Part shown: piece after piece, positions 61,443 to 64,000 of the stretch
How the letters are laid out: the number at the start of each line of letters is the position of its first letter
How positions within the stretch are numbered: the stretch's first letter is position 1
DNA from: Nocardia jinanensis
GTDB lineage: Bacteria > Actinomycetota > Actinomycetes > Mycobacteriales > Mycobacteriaceae
Assembly: GCF_014645735.1 (NCBI RefSeq)
Contig: NZ_BMMH01000015.1
Coordinates: 1 to 64,000 of the forward strand
DNA: 64,000 nucleotides
Direction: 5' to 3'
Made by a program: the position numbers and the translations under genes
Notes under the pieces: generated by a model
What the model saw: the letters and a program-made list of their open reading frames with translations, nothing else
Database searches by the model: none
What the model was told of the DNA's origin: nothing

Positions 61443-62657
61443 GTGCTGAGCAGGCCCCGATCGGAACTCGCCAGATATCTGCGGACCGAGACCGTCGGTG
61501 GCGCATTGCTGCTCGTCGCGGCCGCGGTGGCATTGCTCTGGGTGAACTCGCCGTGGGGGCAGAGCTATCTCGACCTCACCGAAACCCACCTGGCCATCCC
61601 GCCGCTGCACTTGGATCTCACTCTTGCCGACTGGGTGAAGGACGGGCTGCTCGCGGTCTTCTTCTTCGTGGCCGGTCTCGAACTCAAACGTGAACTCGTC
61701 ATCGGTGAACTCGCCGATCCCAAACGCGCCGCGCTACCGATCATCGCGGCGGCCGGCGGGGTGGTGACCCCCGCGATCATCGCCTACGCGGTCGGTTTCG
61801 GAGTCGACGGGATGGACCGCGGCTGGGCCATCCCGGTCGCCACGGATATCGCCTTCGCTCTCGCGGTACTGGCCATGACCGGTTCCCGGATCCCCGCCAG
61901 CGCACGCGTCTTCCTGCTGAGCCTCGCCGTCGTCGACGATCTGATGGCGATCGTGCTCATCGCGGTCCTGTTCACCACCGGCCTGGCCTTCACTTGGCTG
62001 GCGGCCGCGCTGGTCTGCTGTGCGGGCTGGTGGTTCGCGCAGCGCAAACGGTGGACGTCCCCGCTGATCTACATACCACTGGCCCTGATCTGCTGGTATG
62101 CCCTGCACGAGGCGCATATTCATCCGACGCTGGCCGGTGTCGCCTGCGGCCTGCTGACCAGAGTCCGCCGCGACGACGGTGAGGCCGAGGCCCCCGCCGC
62201 CCGGTGGGAACACCGGTTCCAACCGGTTTCGGCGGGACTGTGCGTGCCGTTGTTCGCCCTCTTCGCGGCGGGGGTGCCGATCAACAGCGCGATGTTCGGC
62301 GATCTGTTCACCGACCGTCTGTCGCTGGCGATCATCCTCGGGCTGCTGCTCGGCAAGACCGTCGGCATCTTCGGGATCAGCTGGCTGGCCATCCGCACCG
62401 GAATCGCCGAACGGCCAGCGCACTTGGACTATCGCGATATGTTCGCCCTGTCGGTGCTCGGCGCGATCGGGTTCACCGTTAGCCTGCTCGTGGCGGAACT
62501 GGCACTGCAGGACTATCCCGATTCCGCCGAACTCGCCAAGGCCGCGGTCCTGGTGACGTCCATGGCCGCATCGCTGGCCGGTTCGGCGCTACTGTTGCGG
62601 CGTGGGCGTGTCCACCGAGCGCGGCGTGACGCGGATGCGCTAGAACCAGAACAGTAA
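61443..62657 (+). CDS. nhaA: Na+/H+ antiporter NhaA
   Basis: 404 residues from GTG 61443, chosen because AAAGG lies seven bases upstream; ATG 61416 would add nine residues with a poor site. Twelve TM helices. FFFVAGLELKRELVIGEL, VATDIAFALAVLAM, and the paired Asp in LAVVDDLMAIVLIAVLF (ion-binding site) are diagnostic. Exports Na+ in exchange for protons. Confidence 0.95.
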   Translation: MLSRPRSELARYLRTETVGGALLLVAAAVALLWVNSPWGQSYLDLTETHLAIPPLHLDLTLADWVKDGLLAVFFFVAGLELKRELVIGELADPKRAALPIIAAAGGVVTPAIIAYAVGFGVDGMDRGWAIPVATDIAFALAVLAMTGSRIPASARVFLLSLAVVDDLMAIVLIAVLFTTGLAFTWLAAALVCCAGWWFAQRKRWTSPLIYIPLALICWYALHEAHIHPTLAGVACGLLTRVRRDDGEAEAPAARWEHRFQPVSAGLCVPLFALFAAGVPINSAMFGDLFTDRLSLAIILGLLLGKTVGIFGISWLAIRTGIAERPAHLDYRDMFALSVLGAIGFTVSLLVAELALQDYPDSAELAKAAVLVTSMAASLAGSALLLRRGRVHRARRDADALEPEQ

Positions 62658-62694
62658 GACCGAGCAGGACCGGGACAGGGAGAGGGTCGACTAC

Positions 62695-63195
62695 GTGAGT
62701 GTCACACAGGGCGGTAACGGAGACGGTGTACGAGGCGGCGCGGTCACCTCGATTCCGCTGTCCGAGATCGACCCGCACGCATCGGCCAGCTTCGGCAGTC
62801 TGGTCCGCGACGCCTCCGAACAGGTCTCGACCCTGGTCCGCGCCGAGGTGGCCCTGGCAAAGGCCGAGGTCACCGGTGAGATCAAGAAAGGCTTGCAGGG
62901 CAGCGTCTTCTTCATCGGTGCGCTGACTGTGCTGCTGTTCAGCAGTTTCTTCTTCTTCTTCGCCGTGGCCGAGACTCTGGACATCTGGCTCACCCGTTGG
63001 GCCGCGTTCTGGATCGTCTTCGCGTTCATGATCCTGGTGACCGCGCTGCTGGCCTTCCTCGGCTACCGCAAGGTGAAGAAACTGCGCGCGCCGGAGAAGA
63101 CCATCGATTCGCTCAAGCAGACCCGCACCGTGCTGCCCTCCGGTTTCGGCAGCCACGACGAGCCGAGCGCACTGGAGAAGACCACGCACCGGTAG
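62695..63195 (+). CDS. DUF1469 / phage holin superfamily III membrane protein (Rv3669 type)
   Basis: 166 residues from GTG 62695. An amphipathic N-terminal helix (SLVRDASEQVSTLVRAEVAL) is followed by two TM helices (FFIGALTVLLFSSFFFFFAV and FWIVFAFMILVTALLAFLG). The holin name is only by domain; it is a chromosomal gene conserved next to ephE and marP in mycobacteria. Role unknown. Confidence 0.88.
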   Translation: MSVTQGGNGDGVRGGAVTSIPLSEIDPHASASFGSLVRDASEQVSTLVRAEVALAKAEVTGEIKKGLQGSVFFIGALTVLLFSSFFFFFAVAETLDIWLTRWAAFWIVFAFMILVTALLAFLGYRKVKKLRAPEKTIDSLKQTRTVLPSGFGSHDEPSALEKTTHR

Positions 63196-63244
63196 GCGGG
63201 TCCGGCATACGGCGACGCTCCGCCGTTCACTACGCTCGGACGGC

Positions 63245-64000
63245 GTGGCGTCGAACTTTCCACCGGACCCGTCCAGCGTGCGCTTCGGCGGTCCCTGGAC
63301 GCACCGCGATGTGCACGCCAACGGGATACGGCTGCACGTGGCGAGCGCGGGACCGGAGCATCCGGAGGCGCCGCTGGTCGTCCTGCTGCACGGTTTCGCG
63401 GATTTCTGGTGGTCGTGGCGCCATCAGCTGACCGCACTCGCCGAACTCGGTAACCACGTGGTCGCGGTCGATCTGCGCGGCTACGGCGACAGCGACAAAC
63501 CGCCGCGCGGCTACGACGGCTGGACGCTGGCCGGGGATATCGCCGGGCTGATCCGCGCGCTCGGCCACACCAGCGCGACCCTGGTCGGGCACGCCGACGG
63601 CGGGCTGGTCTGCTGGGCGACCGCGGTACTGCATCCGCGGCTGGTCCGGTCGATCGCTGTGGTGTCCTCCCCGCATCCGGCGGCACTGAAGAGTTCGGTG
63701 TTACGCGATAACGCCCAGCGCAGCGCGTGGTTACCGGAGTTCCTGCGCGACCAGCTCCCTCGCTACCCCGAACTCCGGCTGACCCGCGACGATGGCGCCG
63801 GTGCCGTCGAGATCCTGGCCGGGCGCGGTTCGCGGTCCTGGGCGCGGACCGCGGAATTCGCCGACAGCGCCGATCGGATGCGTTCGGCCATCCAGATTCC
63901 CGGTACGGCCCATTGCGGGCTGGAATACCGGCGGTGGGCATTCCGCAGTCAGTGGCGCGCCGACGGACGTCGTTTCATCGCGGTTATGCGTAAACCGATC
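63245..64000 (+). CDS. ephE: EphE-like alpha/beta hydrolase, cut by window end
   Basis: The first 252 residues from GTG 63245; no stop in the window. Epoxide-hydrolase-like fold: LLHGFADFWWSWRHQL (oxyanion hole), VDLRGYGDSDKPPRGYD, then VGHADGGLVCW at the nucleophile elbow. In active relatives the pattern is GHDWG or GHSMG; here the third position is Ala and Asp follows, so the normal nucleophile is absent. HCGLEYRRWAF near the current end is in the lid region. Neighbour order Rv3669-Rv3670 supports EphE. Confidence 0.85.
   Translation, partial: MASNFPPDPSSVRFGGPWTHRDVHANGIRLHVASAGPEHPEAPLVVLLHGFADFWWSWRHQLTALAELGNHVVAVDLRGYGDSDKPPRGYDGWTLAGDIAGLIRALGHTSATLVGHADGGLVCWATAVLHPRLVRSIAVVSSPHPAALKSSVLRDNAQRSAWLPEFLRDQLPRYPELRLTRDDGAGAVEILAGRGSRSWARTAEFADSADRMRSAIQIPGTAHCGLEYRRWAFRSQWRADGRRFIAVMRKPI

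Noticed and set aside
62695..63195. prophage holin
   Set aside because: The holin-superfamily label reflects only two TM helices; neighbours are housekeeping genes and no phage gene is nearby.

Overview
The window looks like a chromosomal segment of a high-GC actinomycete of the Mycobacteriales, most likely Nocardia or a close relative. The codon use is strongly GC-biased. Several blocks follow, in order and orientation, gene strings known from Mycobacterium tuberculosis: panC-Rv3603c-Rv3604c-Rv3605c-folK-folB-folP-folE-ftsH, then hpt-tilS-Rv3626c-Rv3627c-ppa, then holB-topA-cspA-Rv3649 helicase-Rv3654c to Rv3660c (Flp/Tad pilus)-Rv3661-Rv3662c-dppDCBA-acs-Rv3669-ephE. The genus call is inference from this synteny and from the protein sequences read by eye; no search was run.

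Layout. 1-304: tandem copies of a 180-bp repeat downstream of panC. 305-9477 (minus): a pantothenate/folate operon behind ftsH, almost fully coupled by ATGA/GTGA stop-start overlaps. 9731-17390: an unknown protein, an Rrf2 regulator facing an NmrA-like reductase, DUF1266 and DUF2277 proteins, an aldehyde dehydrogenase-SDR pair and a LysR regulator. 17443-22323: hpt, tilS, a zinc metalloprotease, a PBP4-type carboxypeptidase, and ppa on the other strand. 22553-36732: accessory metabolism, including a very large Pls/PosA-type NRPS overlapping an M1 aminopeptidase, a TetR-controlled pair of small membrane proteins and a secreted lipase. 36914-41860: tRNA-Thr, holB, a DinB protein and topA. 42220-42651: a decayed 36-bp tandem array. 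42710-50923: csp, a DECH helicase and the Flp/Tad cluster. 51278-53432: a HAD phosphatase, a probable Ms1/MTS2823-type 6S-like RNA and a degenerate Fic protein. 53523-58770: dppABCD. 59028-64000: acs, a second locus of the 180-bp repeat, nhaA, a DUF1469 membrane protein and the start of ephE (cut by the window end).

The most unusual observation is a repeat of about 68 bp lying exactly at stop-start junctions inside operons. It occurs at three places: before panC, between folK and the DUF3180 gene, and between the aldehyde dehydrogenase and SDR genes. Each intact unit is a 72-nt open frame for a Leu/Arg/Cys-rich peptide (core RYLRLRCGLRG). It begins on the ATGA or GTGA that ends the previous gene, carries its own Shine-Dalgarno, and ends on the ATGA or GTGA that starts the next frame. 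One unit has been absorbed into the 3' end of folK as an in-frame tail. The units therefore lengthen a chain of coupled reading frames without breaking it. I know of no described element like this.

Other notable points are a frameshifted TadE-like gene, a TadE gene with no ATG/GTG/TTG start, an alanine at the nucleophile position of EphE, a Fic fold without catalytic residues, a trio of hairpins before the HAD gene, and perfect or near-perfect palindromes at most convergent gene ends.
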